A DNA stretch of 64,000 nt from Phytopseudomonas straminea (GTDB taxonomy: Bacteria > Pseudomonadota > Gammaproteobacteria > Pseudomonadales > Pseudomonadaceae). The stretch is from NCBI RefSeq assembly GCF_900112645.1, contig NZ_FOMO01000006.1, positions 186,001 to 250,000 of the forward strand. Reading direction: 5' to 3'. The translations under genes and the position numbers were made by a program. Positions 16,683-26,041 of the stretch are shown here, in pieces (position 1 is the stretch's first letter; every line of letters begins with the position of its first letter). Under the pieces are notes generated by a model. That model saw only the letters and a program-made list of their open reading frames with translations, did not search any database and was not told the DNA's origin.

Positions 16683-18659
16683 TTAGCGGAAGCGCTCGAC
16701 TTCGCGGTGCAGATCGGTAGCCAGGGTTTCCAGCTCTTTGGAAGTGTGCGCCAGATTGGCGATCACTTCGCGCTGCTCGCCGTTGGCCAGGGCGATGCTC
16801 TGCAGGTTGCTGCTCAGCACCGTGGCGGTGCTGCTCTGCTCGGCGGTGGCGGTCGTGATGGCGGCGAACTGCTCGCCGGCAGCGCTGGTCTGCTCGGCGA
16901 TATGGGTCAGCGCCGCGGCGACCTTGGCATTGAGTTCCAGGCCGTTCTGCATCAGCTGGCGGCCCTGCTCCATGGTGCTGATCGCACTGCTGGTCTCGCC
17001 CTGGATGCTGCTGATCATGCTGGAAATTTCGGTGGTCGCCTCGCGGGTCCGACCGGCCAGGCTGCGCACCTCGTCGGCGACCACGGCGAAACCGCGGCCC
17101 TGCTCGCCGGCACGCGCTGCCTCGATGGCCGCATTGAGCGCCAGCAGGTTGGTCTGGTCGGCAATCGAGGTGATCACGCTGAGAATGCCGCCGATTTCCT
17201 GGGAGCGCTGGCCCAGGCTGTCGATGACCTTGGCGGCGCTGTTGACCGACTGGGAAATCTGCTCCAAGGCAGCAGACGCTTCTTCCATCGAGGTACGGCC
17301 GATGCGAGTCTGGCTGGCGTTCTCGCTGGCCATGCGCTCGGTGCTGCGCATGTTGTCGGCGATGTTCAGCGAAGTGGCGCTGAATTCCTCTACCGCGCCG
17401 GCCATGCTGCTGATCTCGCCGGACTGCTGCTCGATGCCTTCATAGGCACCACGCGACAGGCCGGACAGCGCTTCGGCGCGCTGGCTGACGTTGCCGGCGG
17501 CGCCGCGGATGCGCGCGACCATGGTCGACAGCGCCTCGCTCATCTGGTTGAAGCTGCGCGACAGCTCGCCGATCTCGTCGTGACTCTTGACCTGCAGGCG
17601 CACGCTCAGATCACCGGCGCCGAGGGCCTGGGCCTGCTCGACCAGATCACCCAGCGGGCGCAGCTTGCGGCGCAGCAGCCAGATCACCGCCAGCACGGCC
17701 AGAACCAGGGTCACCAGGCTGCCGATGGCCAACTGGCTGCCGACGCTCAAGGTCACCGCCTGGATCTCTTGTTCTGGCATGCTAGCCACCACGGTCCACG
17801 GGCCGCCGGCGAAGGGCACAGAAACGCTGTAGAACTGTTGCTCGCCATCGCTCCAGAAACCGCCCTTGCCCGGAGTACCAAGCACCTTGGTCATGTTGCC
17901 CGTCAGTTGCTCGGGATTCTTGGCGCTGTAGGGCGCCACCAGCCATTTGTTCTGATCGTCGAGCAGCGCCAGGGAGCCGGTGCTGCCGATACGGAAGCGC
18001 TGCAGGTTGGCGAACTGGGCGTTCTGCGCGTCGGTGTAATCGAAGCCGACGAACAACACGGCGATCACCCGGCCCGCGCTGTCGCGTACCGGCGTGTACT
18101 GGGTCATGTAGAAGCGCTCGAACAGCAGCGCGCGGCCGACGTAGTTGTCGCCGGCCAGCAGGCGGGCGTAGGCCGGATGGTTGCGGTCGAGCACGGTGCC
18201 GATGGCGCGGCCACCGTCCTGTTTGGTAAGCGAGGTGGTCACGCGTACGAAGTCGTCGCCATCACGCACGAAGATGGTCGCCACGCCGGCGGTCAGGCGG
18301 CGAAATTCATCGACTTCGCTGAAATCGTTGTTCAGCTGGGTGTTGCCCAAGTACAGGGCAGGCGCCTGCAGAGCGCCGACGGTCACGCGTTCATCCGGGC
18401 TGACGCGCAGGCCGCCACTAAAGCGGCGCTCGAACAGGCCGGCCAGGCGTTGGGTGCTTTCACGCAGGCTTTCGTGGAAGGTGCTCAGCTGGTCGGCCAG
18501 CAGGCGCGCTTCGCTGCCCAGGTGCTCTTCGCGGGTCACCAGGTTGGCGCTGCTCAGTGAGCGCAGGGCGAATACGGTACTAACACTGATCAGCAGCACC
18601 AGCATGGCAGCGAGGGCCGTCGCCAATTGCCAGGCGATACGGGAACGGGGTTGGTTCAT
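16683..18659 (-). CDS. Methyl-accepting chemotaxis protein with Cache sensor domain
   Basis: A 658-residue chemoreceptor. Membrane segment 1 is at about 10-32, a large periplasmic sensor of the Cache_3/Cache_2 fusion type at about 40-295, segment 2 at about 305-330, then HAMP and the signalling domain with tip DQTNLLALNAAIEAARAGE. Cache receptors of this kind often bind small organic acids or amines; the ligand is not readable here. It lies beside speC, as does PA4520 in PAO1, which hints at, but does not show, a link to amine sensing. The ATG at 18659 precedes a typical signal-anchor. Confidence 0.93.
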   Translation of the reverse strand: MNQPRSRIAWQLATALAAMLVLLISVSTVFALRSLSSANLVTREEHLGSEARLLADQLSTFHESLRESTQRLAGLFERRFSGGLRVSPDERVTVGALQAPALYLGNTQLNNDFSEVDEFRRLTAGVATIFVRDGDDFVRVTTSLTKQDGGRAIGTVLDRNHPAYARLLAGDNYVGRALLFERFYMTQYTPVRDSAGRVIAVLFVGFDYTDAQNAQFANLQRFRIGSTGSLALLDDQNKWLVAPYSAKNPEQLTGNMTKVLGTPGKGGFWSDGEQQFYSVSVPFAGGPWTVVASMPEQEIQAVTLSVGSQLAIGSLVTLVLAVLAVIWLLRRKLRPLGDLVEQAQALGAGDLSVRLQVKSHDEIGELSRSFNQMSEALSTMVARIRGAAGNVSQRAEALSGLSRGAYEGIEQQSGEISSMAGAVEEFSATSLNIADNMRSTERMASENASQTRIGRTSMEEASAALEQISQSVNSAAKVIDSLGQRSQEIGGILSVITSIADQTNLLALNAAIEAARAGEQGRGFAVVADEVRSLAGRTREATTEISSMISSIQGETSSAISTMEQGRQLMQNGLELNAKVAAALTHIAEQTSAAGEQFAAITTATAEQSSTATVLSSNLQSIALANGEQREVIANLAHTSKELETLATDLHREVERFR

Positions 18660-18808
18660 GAAAATCTCCGAGCTCCATCGTCCCTGTATGGAGAAATTGA
18701 ATAAATAATGATCAGCCTGTAATTCGGCGAGCGCGGAGAATACTTGAGAGTTTTAGTGCGTCAATGGCCATCATGACGCTATCACCACATTTTTTACGTG
18801 GGGTAATG

Positions 18809-18834
18809 AAAAAGTCTCGTTTCTGAGATTTTTT
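18809..18834 (-). terminator. AT-flanked hairpin after the LysR gene (possible bidirectional terminator)
   Basis: The arms GTCTC and GAGAT (one mismatch) are embedded in A and T runs, giving AAAAAGTCTC and GAGATTTTTT around a six-base loop. It lies ten bases downstream of the LysR stop codon on the minus strand. The stem is short, so strength is doubtful. Confidence 0.5.
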
Positions 18835-18843
18835 ATTGTTTTT

Positions 18844-19767
18844 CTAGCGGCGTAACTCGACCTTGGGTAACTGCATGGCTGCGACCTCCGCGAGCAGGAA
18901 CTCGGCCAGCCGCTCGAAACGCTCCTGGCCACGGCGCGCCTTGGGCCAAACCAGGTAATAGCTTTCGCCGCTGAACACGGCGGTCGGCCAGGGCAACGCC
19001 AGGCGGTCCAACAACACGTCCTCGGCGACCATGGCCAGGTCGCCGATCGACACGCCATACCCACGGGCGGCGGCGACGATGCCCAGCTCCAGGGTGTCGA
19101 ACACCTGGCCGCCCTTGAGCGACACCTGGTCGCTCAAGCCCATGGCCTGCAGCCAGCGGCGCCAGTCACGACGGTCAGGTGTGGGGTGCACCAGCTCGGC
19201 CTGTTGCAGGCGCCCCACATCCCAAGGCTTTTCGCCCAGAGCTCCAGGCGCACAGACGGGAATCAGCCATTCCTCGAACAGCCGCACGCTGTGCCATTCG
19301 TTGCTGAAGGTGCCGGTGCCGAGCAACACGGCGCAATCGAAAGGCTCATGGAGAAAGTCCACCCGATCGAGATCCATCCAGGCGCTGGTGAGCTGCACCT
19401 CGAGGTCGTCATGGCGGGCGCGAAACAGCGACAGGCGCGCCAGCAGCCAACGCATGGTCAAGGTCGAGGGCGCCTTGAGACGCAGGGTGCCCTCCTCCAC
19501 CCGCAAGGGCGCGCAGGCCCGCTCCAGGGACTCGAAGCCCTCGCGCACGCCCGGCAGCAACAGACTCGCCGGCTCGGTCAGGTGCAGCGCGCGACCACGG
19601 CGCTCGAACAGCCGGCAGGCAAAGTGTTCTTCCAGAGTACGAATGTGCCGGCTGACCGCACTCTGAGTGATCGCTAGCTCATCGGCAGCGCGGGTAAAGG
19701 ACAAATGCCGCGCCGCAGCCTCGAAGGCGCGCAACGCATATAAAGGCGGCAAGTACCGGTTCAACAA
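18844..19767 (-). CDS. LysR-family transcriptional regulator (GcvA-like)
   Basis: A 307-residue regulator. The winged helix-turn-helix is at about 5-65 (LYALRAFEAAARHLSFTRAA, then ITQSAVSRHIRTLEE), followed by a periplasmic-binding-protein-like effector domain. The fold and the start resemble GcvA-type LysR proteins. No ATG is in frame near the start: the frame begins with tandem TTG codons at 19767 and 19764 right behind AAAGG, so the exact start is uncertain. It is divergent from the MATE transporter gene with about 136 bp between them, so that pump is a plausible target. Confidence 0.88.
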   Translation of the reverse strand: MLNRYLPPLYALRAFEAAARHLSFTRAADELAITQSAVSRHIRTLEEHFACRLFERRGRALHLTEPASLLLPGVREGFESLERACAPLRVEEGTLRLKAPSTLTMRWLLARLSLFRARHDDLEVQLTSAWMDLDRVDFLHEPFDCAVLLGTGTFSNEWHSVRLFEEWLIPVCAPGALGEKPWDVGRLQQAELVHPTPDRRDWRRWLQAMGLSDQVSLKGGQVFDTLELGIVAAARGYGVSIGDLAMVAEDVLLDRLALPWPTAVFSGESYYLVWPKARRGQERFERLAEFLLAEVAAMQLPKVELRR

Positions 19768-19903
19768 CCTTTACCATGAGTTTTAATCATGCCTGGCATC
19801 GCTATTTTCCTTTTGTGGGCTTTAGCTATAAACCCGAGAATAGCCTGCAATGCTTATCTCCCGACAGCCCGGGAGTAATTATCCAGCCGAAGTTTTACTC
19901 ATC

Positions 19904-21280
19904 ATGAAAAGTCCCCTTGGTCACGAACTGAGCGCCCTGCTGCGCCTCGCCGGCCCGCTGATCTCCGCGCAGTTGGCCCATGCGCTGATGATCTTCACTG
20001 ACACGCTGATGATGGCCATGCTCGGTCCAGGGCAACTGGCCGGCGGCGCTCTGGGCGCGACCTGCTACTTCATCTTCTCGATCTTCTGCACCGGGGTGAT
20101 CGCCGCCGTCGGCAGCATGATCGCCATCCGCCACGGCGCCGGCGACCCGCAGGGCGTCACCCGCCTGCTGCGCAACGGCCTGTGGCTGGCCATCCTGCTG
20201 GGCATCATCAATGCGCTGTGCCTCAATGGCCTCGGCCCGCTACTACCGCACCTGGGTCAGGACCCGGCAGCATCCAGCCAGGCCATGCACTTCCTGCGAC
20301 CGCTATCCCTGGGCCTGCCCGCCTACCTATGCTTCATGGCGCTGCGCGGCTTCACCAGCGCCATTGGCCATCCCGGCCCAGTGATGACCATCAGCATCGT
20401 CGGCACCATCGCCAATTTCATTATCAACTACGCGCTGATCAAGGGCTGGTTCGGCGTAGACCTCGGCCTGAGCGGGATCGGCCTGACCACCGCACTGGTC
20501 AGCAGCGCCATGGCGCTGGCACTGGGGCTGTACATCCTGATCTCGCCGACCTATCAGCGCTACAAGCTACGCGGCGGCCTGGGTCGCCCGCAGCGCGCCG
20601 AACTCCGCGCCCTACTGCGCCTCGGTCTGCCGATTGGCGGCACCTACGCCGCCGAGCAAGGGCTGTTCACCTTCGCCACCCTGTGCATGGGCGCCCTGGG
20701 CAGCGTGCAATTGGCGGCGCACCAGATCGCCATGCAATCGGTCGCCCTGGCCTTCATCGTTCCCCACGGCCTGTCCTACGCGGTGACTTTCCGCGTGGGT
20801 CTGCATTACGGCGCAGGCCAGCTGCACCTGTCGCGCCTGGCTGGCCACCTGGGCATGGCCATGGGCGCCGCGCTTATGCTGCTGTTCGCCCTGGCGTTCT
20901 GGCTGCTGCCGGAATGGATCATCGGCCTGTTCCTCGACCGCCACGATCCGGCGTTCGCCAATATCGTCACCCTGGCGGTAAGCCTGCTGGCGATTGCCGC
21001 CTGGTTCGAGCTGTTCGATGGCCTGCAGAGCATCGCCATGGGTGCGATTCGTGGCCTCAACGACGGTCGCCTGACCCTGGTGATCGGCCTGACCGGTTAC
21101 TGGTGCATTGGCGCACCGCTGGCCTGGCTGCTGGCCTTCCCGTTCGGTTGGGGCGCCCATGGCGTGTGGTGGGGCCTGGCTGCCGGCCTGGCGGTAACGG
21201 CAAGTGGCCTGGTGCTGGGTTTTCAGTGGAAGACTGCGCGCCTGCAAAAGCCCAAGGCGATGCAGACTTGCCTGTCCTGA
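19904..21280 (+). CDS. MATE family multidrug efflux transporter
   Basis: A 458-residue membrane protein with about 12 hydrophobic segments in two MatE repeats, the NorM arrangement. Members export cationic drugs and other toxins using Na+ or H+. I chose the ATG at 19904 (MKSPLGHELSALLRLAGPLI), which matches family starts; an in-frame ATG at 19850 would add 18 polar residues. Neither has a strong Shine-Dalgarno. The gene is divergent from the LysR gene and convergent with the GGDEF-EAL gene, 18 bp away. Confidence 0.92.
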   Translation: MKSPLGHELSALLRLAGPLISAQLAHALMIFTDTLMMAMLGPGQLAGGALGATCYFIFSIFCTGVIAAVGSMIAIRHGAGDPQGVTRLLRNGLWLAILLGIINALCLNGLGPLLPHLGQDPAASSQAMHFLRPLSLGLPAYLCFMALRGFTSAIGHPGPVMTISIVGTIANFIINYALIKGWFGVDLGLSGIGLTTALVSSAMALALGLYILISPTYQRYKLRGGLGRPQRAELRALLRLGLPIGGTYAAEQGLFTFATLCMGALGSVQLAAHQIAMQSVALAFIVPHGLSYAVTFRVGLHYGAGQLHLSRLAGHLGMAMGAALMLLFALAFWLLPEWIIGLFLDRHDPAFANIVTLAVSLLAIAAWFELFDGLQSIAMGAIRGLNDGRLTLVIGLTGYWCIGAPLAWLLAFPFGWGAHGVWWGLAAGLAVTASGLVLGFQWKTARLQKPKAMQTCLS

Positions 21281-21298
21281 TCGGCTAACTAGCAGCGT

Positions 21299-22969
21299 TT
21301 AACAGCGACCACCAAGCAGCGGCTCCCGCACACCAGCCGACAGAAAGTGCCCCAGCTCGGTCAACGGCATGGCTCTGCTGATCAGGTAGCCCTGGGCCTG
21401 ATCACAGCCGAATTCACGCAGTAGCTGCAGCTGCTCCTCGGTTTCCACACCTTCGGCGACCACCTGCAGATCCAGGTTGTGGGCCAGGCTGATCATCGCC
21501 TGCACCAGTTGCTGGCTCTGCGGACGCGTTTCCATGCCGGTGACGAAGCTGCGGTCGATCTTCAGCAGGGCGATGGGGAGGTTGCTCAGGTGCTCGAAGG
21601 ACGAGAAGCCGGTGCCGAAGTCGTCCAGAGAGAAGCGCACCCCCAGATGCCCCAAGCGGCGCATGGTCTGCAGCACGTAGTCGCTGCGGCGCATCACTGC
21701 GGTTTCGGTGAGTTCGAACTCCAGCCAATGACTGTCGATGCCACAGCTGTCGATCAGCCGCTCCAGAGTCGGTAGCAACTGACTGTCCTGGAACTGGCGG
21801 AACGATAGGTTGACCGCCATGTGCAGCGCCGGGTGGCCGCGCTCGCGCAACAATTGCATGTCACGCATCGCCCGGTCGATCACCCAGTAGCCCAACGGTA
21901 CGATCAGCCCACACTCTTCAGCCAGCGGCACGAATTCGCCCGGCAGCAACAGACCGTGGGTTTCGTGCTGCCAACGCACCAGCGCTTCCAGGCCGACGAT
22001 ACGCCCGCTCTTGAGGCACAACCTGGGCTGGTAATGCAGTTGCAGTTCGCTCTTGCGCAACGCCCGGCGCAGCTCGCGCTGCAGGTCGATCTGGCAGCGC
22101 ATGCCCTGATCGAGGCGCTCGTCATACAGATGAAAGGTGCAGCCCTGGCGGCCTTTAGCCTGTTGCATGGCGATATGCGCGTGCCACATCAGCGTGTCCG
22201 CGGTGCTTGCCGGCTTGGCCAGCGCCACACCGAGGCTGCAGCCAAGCAGCAGGCTCTCGCCTTCGACCCAGTACGGTTCACCCAGCGCCTCGAGCAGGTG
22301 TTGCACCCAGGTGAGCAGCCGCGCAGGTTCGTCCTGACTGTCGACCAGCAGGGCGAATTCGTCGCCGCCCAGGCGCGCCAGTTGATCGCCTCGCACCAGA
22401 TATTGTTTGAGACGCGCCACCACTTGCTGGATCAGCAGGTCGCCGGCGTGGTCGCCCAGGGCATCGTTGGCCTGGCGAAAGTTGTCCAGATCTAGCTGCA
22501 CCAGCGCCAGACCGCCGCGGCTCGGCTTATCCAGACGTGCGGCTAAAAGCGTGTGAAAGCCCTGACGGTTGGCGATGCCGGTCAGTGCGTCCCGCTCGGT
22601 AAGGCGCTGCAAGGTGAGGCGCAGACGGCCCTGCTCACGTACGTAGCGCAGGCTACGGCGCAGGACATCGGCGCTGAGCTGATCGCGCACCAGCCAGTCG
22701 CAGACCTGGGGTGGCGTATCGTCCGGTTCCTGTTCCAGCAAAAGGATGATCGGCGCCGTACAGCGCCGCGAGTCGGGCAGGTGCGCGGGGGTGGTGAGCA
22801 GCACCGCGTCGCCGGCGTCGTCGAGCAGTTGCCGGGCGTCCGGCCAGCTGGAGGCGCAGCTTAACGGCAGTGGAGCGTCCGCGGCGTCCAGACGCTCACG
22901 CAACAGCTCGCTCCACTGCGGCGTCTCGGCCAGCAATACCAGGCGCAACGGCTCGACGAATGCGCTCAA
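21299..22969 (-). CDS. GGDEF-EAL cyclic-di-GMP protein (ProE-like, next to rep)
   Basis: A 556-residue cytoplasmic protein. Residues 1-115 look like a degenerate receiver domain. GGDEF (201-205) is intact but lacks the RxxD inhibitory site, since Val occupies position 192. The EAL domain has its catalytic set: EAL at 328-330, then NLSFRQF, ELTET, DDFGTG, KIDRSF, AEGVET and the final Q in QAQGYL. It should therefore hydrolyse c-di-GMP and might also make it or bind GTP. The position beside rep matches PA5295, the phosphodiesterase ProE. The start is a TTG at 22969 behind GGGGGA. Confidence 0.9.
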   Translation of the reverse strand: MSAFVEPLRLVLLAETPQWSELLRERLDAADAPLPLSCASSWPDARQLLDDAGDAVLLTTPAHLPDSRRCTAPIILLLEQEPDDTPPQVCDWLVRDQLSADVLRRSLRYVREQGRLRLTLQRLTERDALTGIANRQGFHTLLAARLDKPSRGGLALVQLDLDNFRQANDALGDHAGDLLIQQVVARLKQYLVRGDQLARLGGDEFALLVDSQDEPARLLTWVQHLLEALGEPYWVEGESLLLGCSLGVALAKPASTADTLMWHAHIAMQQAKGRQGCTFHLYDERLDQGMRCQIDLQRELRRALRKSELQLHYQPRLCLKSGRIVGLEALVRWQHETHGLLLPGEFVPLAEECGLIVPLGYWVIDRAMRDMQLLRERGHPALHMAVNLSFRQFQDSQLLPTLERLIDSCGIDSHWLEFELTETAVMRRSDYVLQTMRRLGHLGVRFSLDDFGTGFSSFEHLSNLPIALLKIDRSFVTGMETRPQSQQLVQAMISLAHNLDLQVVAEGVETEEQLQLLREFGCDQAQGYLISRAMPLTELGHFLSAGVREPLLGGRC

Positions 22970-23225
22970 GAAAAATCCCCCGATGCACGAAAAAGATGAG
23001 CGCCTGCGGCGCTGCTGAATGCGCCGGTTCCGGCGTCAAATCAATCACTTCCGTGTAAGTCGCCGGACATCCTGCGATAAAACCCGGGCAATCGACAAGC
23101 CCGCCCGCGCAACGAGTGCGCAGAACATGCCCCATTGCACGGTTGTCGGCTAGCACCGCAAAGCCACGAAATGGCCGGCGACTTTCGGCTAAAATGCGCG
23201 GCCATTTTCCTCTGCGATAGACACG

Positions 23226-25235
23226 ATGTCCCGACTCAACCCCCGGCAACAGGAAGCCGTGAACTACGTCGGCGGCCCTCTTTTGGTGCTCGCCGGTGCA
23301 GGCTCCGGCAAGACCAGCGTAATTACCCGCAAGATCGCCCACCTGGTGCAGAACTGCGGCATCCGCGCCCAGCACATCGTCGCCATGACCTTCACCAACA
23401 AGGCCGCGCGCGAAATGAAAGAGCGCGTCGGCACCCTGCTCAAAGGCTCCGAAGCCCGCGGTTTGACGGTGTCGACCTTTCACAACCTGGGCATGAACAT
23501 CATCCGCAAGGAGTACGCACGCCTGGGCTACAAGCCTGGCTTCTCGATCTTCGATGACGGCGACATCAAGGCGCTGCTCACCGACATCATGCAGAAGGAG
23601 TACGCCGGCGACGACGGCGCCGATGAGGTCAAGAACTACATCGACAGTTGGAAGAACGACCTCATCCTGCCCGACGAGGCCCTGGCGGGCGCGCGCAACC
23701 CCAAGGAGCAGACCGCCGCCATCGTCTACCTGCATTACCAGCGCACGCTCAAGGCTTACAACGCGGTGGATTTCAACGACCTGATCCTGCTGCCGGTCAA
23801 GCTGTTCCAAGAGCACCAGGACATTCTGGAGAAGTGGCAGAACCGCATCCGCTACCTGCTCGTCGACGAATACCAGGACACCAACTCCAGCCAGTACCTG
23901 CTGGTGAAGCTCTTGGTAGGCATGCGCAACCAGATCACCGTGGTCGGCGACGACGACCAGTCGATCTACGCCTGGCGCGGCGCGCGTCCAGAGAACCTCA
24001 ATCTGCTCAAGGAAGACTACCCGTCGCTCAAGGTGGTGATGCTCGAGCAGAACTACCGCTCCACCAGCCGCATTCTCAAATGCGCCAACGTGCTGATCGC
24101 CAACAACCCCCACGCCTTCGAGAAGCAGCTGTGGAGCGAGATGGGCATGGGCGACGAGATCCGTGTGATCCGCACCCGCAACGAAGACGCCGAGTGCGAG
24201 CGGGTGGCGCTGGAGATTCTCACCGAACACCTGCGTACCCAACGCCCGTACAGCGATTTCGCCATCCTCTACCGCGGCAACTACCAGGCCAAGCTGATGG
24301 AGCTGAAACTGCAGCACCACCAGATCCCTTATCGGCTGTCCGGCGGCACCAGCTTCTTCGCCCGCCAGGAAGTGAAGGACCTGATGAGTTACTTCCGCCT
24401 GCTGGTCAACCCGGACGACGACAACGCCTTCCTGCGCGTGATCAACGTGCCGCGCCGGGAGATCGGTTCCACGACCCTGGAAAAGCTCGGCAACTATGCC
24501 AACGAGCGCAAGATCAGCATGTACGCGGCCAGCGACGAGATCGGCCTGGGCGAGCACCTGGACAGCCGCTACACCGAGCGCCTGGCGCGGTTCAAGCGCT
24601 GGATGGACGGCGTGCGCGAGCAGTGCGTGGTCAACGAGCCGATCGCCGCGATCCGCAGCATGGTCATGGACATCGACTACGAGAACTGGCTGCGCCAGAA
24701 CGCCTCCAGCGACAAGGTCGCCGAGGCGCGCATGGGCAACGTGTGGTTCCTCGTCGATGCGCTGAAAAACACCCTCGACAAGGACGAGGAAGGCGATATG
24801 ACCATCGAGGACGCCATCGGCAAGCTGGTGCTGCGCGACATGCTCGAGCGCCAGCAGGAAGAGGAAGAAGGCGCCGACGGCGTGCAGATGATGACCATGC
24901 ACGCCTCCAAGGGTCTGGAGTTTCCGTCGGTGTATATCATCGGTTTCGAGGAGGAGATCCTGCCGCACCGCTCCAGCATCGAATCCGACACCATCGAGGA
25001 AGAGCGCCGCCTGGCCTACGTGGGCATCACCCGCGCCAAGCGCAACCTGGCGCTGACCTTCGCCGCCAAGCGCAAGCAGTACGGCGAAATCGTCGAATGC
25101 TCGCCAAGCCGCTTCCTCGACGAGCTGCCCCCGGAGGATCTGGTCTGGGAAGGTCAGGAAGAAGCCCCGGTCGAGGTCAAGGCCGCTCGCGGCAACGACG
25201 CCCTGGCCAGCATGCGGGCGATGCTCAAGCGCTAA
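23226..25235 (+). CDS. rep: ATP-dependent DNA helicase Rep
   Basis: A 669-residue superfamily 1 3'-5' helicase that clears proteins from DNA ahead of replication forks. Walker A is AGAGSGKT (23-30). Motif Ib-like TFTNKAAREM, motif II DEYQDT, motif III GDDDQSIYAWRGA, motif IV QNYRST and motif VI VGITRAK are all present. It has Rep length and the Rep start MSRLNPRQQEAVNYV rather than that of UvrD. It is divergent from the c-di-GMP gene. A GTAG-type REP doublet follows the stop codon. Confidence 0.97.
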   Translation: MSRLNPRQQEAVNYVGGPLLVLAGAGSGKTSVITRKIAHLVQNCGIRAQHIVAMTFTNKAAREMKERVGTLLKGSEARGLTVSTFHNLGMNIIRKEYARLGYKPGFSIFDDGDIKALLTDIMQKEYAGDDGADEVKNYIDSWKNDLILPDEALAGARNPKEQTAAIVYLHYQRTLKAYNAVDFNDLILLPVKLFQEHQDILEKWQNRIRYLLVDEYQDTNSSQYLLVKLLVGMRNQITVVGDDDQSIYAWRGARPENLNLLKEDYPSLKVVMLEQNYRSTSRILKCANVLIANNPHAFEKQLWSEMGMGDEIRVIRTRNEDAECERVALEILTEHLRTQRPYSDFAILYRGNYQAKLMELKLQHHQIPYRLSGGTSFFARQEVKDLMSYFRLLVNPDDDNAFLRVINVPRREIGSTTLEKLGNYANERKISMYAASDEIGLGEHLDSRYTERLARFKRWMDGVREQCVVNEPIAAIRSMVMDIDYENWLRQNASSDKVAEARMGNVWFLVDALKNTLDKDEEGDMTIEDAIGKLVLRDMLERQQEEEEGADGVQMMTMHASKGLEFPSVYIIGFEEEILPHRSSIESDTIEEERRLAYVGITRAKRNLALTFAAKRKQYGEIVECSPSRFLDELPPEDLVWEGQEEAPVEVKAARGNDALASMRAMLKR

Positions 25236-25247
25236 CTGCGCAGCACC

Positions 25248-25316
25248 GTAGCCCGGGTCGAGCGCAGCGACACCCGGGAAATTTTCCTGGGTATCGCACT
25301 GCTCAACCCAGGCTAC
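25248..25316. repeat. REP doublet (REPIN-like), GTAG type, copy 1
   Basis: Two inverted REP-like units. The left unit begins GTAGCCCGGGTCGAGCGCAG and the right one ends as the complement GGCTAC, with CCCGGG and CCTGGG palindromic cores between. The outward GTAG tetranucleotides are the mark of RAYT-mobilised REPs. It begins 12 bases after the rep stop. A close relative lies at 35532-35604. Confidence 0.85.
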
Positions 25317-25435
25317 GTTTTCACCAAGCCCAATGTCTCCATGGGCACCAGTGCAACATTTCGTAGTCAGAGTGAAAGGCCGGCTCCAGCAGTCGGCTCC
25401 GTTATCGTCAGCTCCCCTTGCAGAGGCCCGGCACC

Positions 25436-25924
25436 ATGCGCACGCTCACTCTCGACCTCGACCTCGACACCCTGACCCAGTTGATCAACGGCCGTGAAAC
25501 CCTCGAACACTGGCTCGACATGGAAGCCGGCACGGTGCTGAGCCTGTCGCCGGAAGACCAGGGCAGCGATGAGCGCCAGCAGGTACAGCTCAACCCCGAC
25601 CGCTACGCCCGGGTGCCGAATCTCGACATGGCCCAGCGCGTGGCGATGCGCGAATCCTTTCTGTTCACCCTCAACGACCTCAATGCCCATCCGCTGCTCA
25701 GCGCCGCGCTGACCGGCCGCAAGCCGCTCAAGGCCTTCGATTACGAGATCGACTACTTCCCTGCCCTGCGCCAGCAATGGCAAGAGTACGAGCAGAAGCA
25801 ACTGCGCGAATACGCCCTCAACTGGCTGTTCGAGCTGGGCCTGGAGCCGGCACCGGATAAGCTGCCGCTGGACCCGCGCGGCATTCCGCGGGACATTCTG
25901 CGCCGTCTGACGCGCAGCGCCTGA
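25436..25924 (+). CDS. UPF0158 family protein
   Basis: A 162-residue soluble, acidic protein. The arrangement of an N-terminal LDLDLDTLTQLINGRETLEHWLD segment (here residues 5-27) and a C-terminal helical part with FDYEIDYFPALRQQWQEYEQ fits the UPF0158 family, whose role is unknown. The ATG at 25436 has GAGG upstream and is preferred to an ATG six codons earlier. It lies between rep and xpt on the same strand; PAO1 has poxB near that place, so this is a local difference. Confidence 0.75.
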   Translation: MRTLTLDLDLDTLTQLINGRETLEHWLDMEAGTVLSLSPEDQGSDERQQVQLNPDRYARVPNLDMAQRVAMRESFLFTLNDLNAHPLLSAALTGRKPLKAFDYEIDYFPALRQQWQEYEQKQLREYALNWLFELGLEPAPDKLPLDPRGIPRDILRRLTRSA

Positions 25925-26041
25925 GCGCTCGGCTGGGCCAGGCCACTGACGAGCGGAGCGGGCGCGCTGCGTTTTCGCTACAAATGATCAGCGTTTTGAG
26001 CGAAAATCCGCCGCTTTGCTCGTGAGCACAGAGGATCGATC

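Noticed and set aside
16707..18560. Open frame of 617 codons opposite the Cache chemoreceptor
   Set aside because: It is a shadow of the chemoreceptor, with no domain of its own.
22896..24968. Open frame of 690 codons antisense to rep
   Set aside because: It lies opposite the well-conserved rep gene, has no recognisable domain or ribosome site, and is a GC-rich shadow frame.
25978..26041. Purine riboswitch before xpt
   Set aside because: The leader is short and lacks the conserved loops of the purine aptamer.
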